NCBI GenBank assembly: GCA_937982565.1
Contig: CALJLN010000039.1
Coordinates: 346,280 to 410,279, forward strand
DNA from: UBA2421 sp002343075
GTDB lineage: Bacteria; Planctomycetota; Phycisphaerae; Tepidisphaerales; Tepidisphaeraceae
DNA length: 64,000 nt
Direction of reading: 5' to 3'
Shown here one piece after another: positions 62,554-64,000 of the stretch. The notes under the pieces were generated by a model. The model worked only from the letters and a program-made list of their open reading frames with translations, was not told the origin of the DNA and did no database searches. Each line of letters begins with the position of its first letter. Position 1 is the first letter of the stretch. The position numbers and the translations under genes were made by a program.

Positions 62554-63492
62554 ATGCCTTCTTCCCCCGCTATCGTCGTTCGGTCGCTGCGCCACTGCTA
62601 CGGCGGGCATGTGGCGATCGAAAACCTTGATCTTTCGATCAACCCGGGCGAAATCTTCGGCATTCTCGGCCCCAACGGCAGCGGCAAATCGACCCTGTTC
62701 CGCATTCTCTCCACGCTCATCCCCCCGCAGCAGGGAGACGTAGCCTACTTCGGCACGCCGCTGTCAGTCGCCAATTTAACCAACATTCGCAGCCAGCTTG
62801 GCGTGGTCTTCCAGGCACCCGCGCTCGATAAAACCCTCACCGGTTTCGAAAATCTGCTGCACCAGGGCCACCTCTACGGCCTGCGCGGGACCGACCTGCG
62901 CACCCGCATCGATCAGAACCTGACCGCCGTGGGAATGATCGAACATGCCCGCCGGCGCAGCGATCGTCTCAGCGGGGGGCAGCGCCGGCGCATCGAGCTT
63001 GCCAAAGCCCTGCTCCACAACCCCACGCTGCTCATTCTCGACGAACCCAGCACCGGCCTCGACCCCGCTGCACGTATCGAATTCTGGAATGTGCTTCAAT
63101 CGCTCCGCGATCAGGGCACCACGATTCTCCTCACCACCCATCTTATGGAAGAAGCCGAGGCGTGTACGCGCGTGGCGATCTTCGATGCCGGAAAGTGCGT
63201 CGCGGTCGATGCCCCCGCAGCCCTGCGACAGCGCATCGGCGGGCAGATCATCACCCTCACCGCCGACAACCTGCCGCAGCTTGCCACCGCGGTCGATTCG
63301 ACTTGCCGCGCCTCGCTCACCGCCGCGCCGGTCATCATCGACGACGAGCTGCGCATCGAATCGTCCGACCCCGAACAGCTCCTCCGCCAGCTCATCGCCC
63401 TCGCCGGGCCGGGGCTGAAGCGAATATCACTCAGCCAGCCGACCATGCAGGACGTGTTTCTCCATCTCACCGGCAACAAGTTTGACCGCTGA
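62554..63492 (+). CDS. ABC transporter ATPase (DrrA/CcmA-like)
   Basis: 312 residues from the ATG at 62554, 12 bp after the cupredoxin gene; a TTG at 62548 is also in frame. Walker A is G-P-N-G-S-G-K-S-T, the signature is L-S-G-G-Q-R-R-R-I-E and Walker B is L-L-I-L-D-E-P-S-T-G-L-D. A C-terminal extension of about 90 residues ends S-Q-P-T-M-Q-D-V-F-L, as in DrrA-type exporters. These normally act with an ABC-2 permease, but none follows; the next gene is on the opposite strand. Confidence 0.9.
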   Translation: MPSSPAIVVRSLRHCYGGHVAIENLDLSINPGEIFGILGPNGSGKSTLFRILSTLIPPQQGDVAYFGTPLSVANLTNIRSQLGVVFQAPALDKTLTGFENLLHQGHLYGLRGTDLRTRIDQNLTAVGMIEHARRRSDRLSGGQRRRIELAKALLHNPTLLILDEPSTGLDPAARIEFWNVLQSLRDQGTTILLTTHLMEEAEACTRVAIFDAGKCVAVDAPAALRQRIGGQIITLTADNLPQLATAVDSTCRASLTAAPVIIDDELRIESSDPEQLLRQLIALAGPGLKRISLSQPTMQDVFLHLTGNKFDR

Positions 63493-63558
63493 CAGGCCGA
63501 CTCACACCCCGCAAGCCGACCCGCCGGCGTTTAACCCCGCCGCCCAAACCCGCGCGCC

Positions 63559-63897
63559 TCAGACCGCAGCCGGCTCGTGCGCTCTATCGCTGATCTTCAC
63601 AACATAGCTATCCACGCCCACCTCCACCGTGCCCTGCGTTGGCATCTCAAGCCTTTGGTTCAGCGCATAATAGACCTGCTTGCCACTCCGCCGGCTTGTG
63701 ATGATGTTGCTCATGCGCAGCAGGCCAAGGTGATGGCTCACCGTCGGCTGCGGCAACGCCAACTCATCACACATGCTGCCCACATTGCGCTCGCCGTTGG
63801 CAAGCAACATGAGAATGTGCAGCCGCGTCTTATCCGACAGCAGCTTAAAGAGTTCTGAAAGTTGTTCGAGATTCGCCTGGCCTGCTCCGTTTAACAT
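63559..63897 (-). CDS. ArsR family winged-helix transcriptional regulator
   Basis: 112 residues from the ATG at 63897; an upstream in-frame start at 63936 adds 13 Gly-rich residues. The winged helix reads L-F-K-L-L-S-D-K-T-R-L-H-I-L, then L-P-Q-P-T-V-S-H-H-L-G-L-L-R as recognition helix and R-R-S-G-K-Q-V-Y-Y as wing. Only one Cys is present (V-G-S-M-C-D-E-L), so a classical multi-Cys metal site is missing. The target is unknown. It is convergent with the ABC ATPase gene, 66 bp away. Confidence 0.9.
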   Translation of the reverse strand: MLNGAGQANLEQLSELFKLLSDKTRLHILMLLANGERNVGSMCDELALPQPTVSHHLGLLRMSNIITSRRSGKQVYYALNQRLEMPTQGTVEVGVDSYVVKISDRAHEPAAV

Positions 63898-64000
63898 GGG
63901 GGTGTCTCCACTCCCATATCCCTGTCCCGTGCCCAAGCGTAGGCACGGTTCGATGCGTCGGTCAACCGCACCCCAACAGATTCACAACGACCGCGCCCTC

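Overview
The window is a high-GC, gene-dense bacterial chromosome segment that reads most naturally as Planctomycetota, probably class Phycisphaerae. This is inferred from gene content only, since no rRNA is present. The indications are a MoxR / DUF58 / BatA-like / von Willebrand / DUF4175-like operon, a secreted beta-helix protein ending in dockerin-like repeats plus a short PEP-CTERM-like tail, a DUF2617-like protein, serial amidohydrolases, and a RecA with a long Ala/Pro/Lys-rich N-terminal extension. No tRNA, rRNA, CRISPR array, transposase or integrase was recognised.

Layout. 1-9361 (minus): moxR, a DUF58 protein, two von Willebrand membrane proteins and a DUF4175-like protein that runs off the left edge. 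9532-19580: mutM, a hisD-hisC-hisB operon, a GT-B glycosyltransferase, a two-part VOC-like protein, a UPF0104 flippase-like membrane protein, the beta-helix/dockerin protein and a small secreted protein. 19669-23455: a GNAT enzyme, a 668-bp gap with an AT-rich part, dnaA with a clear terminator, and yjbQ. 23474-30030: a secreted helical-toroid-like protein, then a complete branched-chain amino-acid/amide ABC operon (livJHMGF). 30139-40379: a double M16 peptidase, a metallophosphoesterase, a Pro/Ala-rich tail-anchored protein, rsmE with two downstream membrane proteins, a DUF2617-like protein, and a fliM-CPBP protease pair. 40556-49119: a class III aminotransferase, a toxin-antitoxin pair lying between 143-bp direct repeats derived from the 3' end of an efflux gene, and a TetR-headed efflux operon (tetR, permease, ATPase, membrane fusion protein, outer-membrane factor) with a second permease upstream. 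49304-53938: three coupled or closely spaced amidohydrolase-like genes. 54001-59323 (minus): thpR, recA, alaS. 59452-63492: heme A and heme O synthases, a cupredoxin-like lipoprotein and an ABC ATPase. 63559-63897: an ArsR-type regulator.

How the genes work together. Heme biosynthesis plus a copper-site lipoprotein points to assembly of an aa3-type cytochrome oxidase and aerobic respiration. The MoxR/vWA operon probably builds or remodels an envelope complex. The efflux operon is probably autoregulated through an inverted repeat that overlaps its promoter. fliM suggests a motile stage, although no other flagellar gene is nearby.

The observations most worth following up are the toxin-antitoxin cassette flanked by gene-end repeats, the recA promoter carrying CGAAC half-sites about 500 bp upstream of the gene, the large insertion in LivH, the metal-ligand-free amidohydrolase partners, and the cupredoxin lipoprotein coupled to ctaB.
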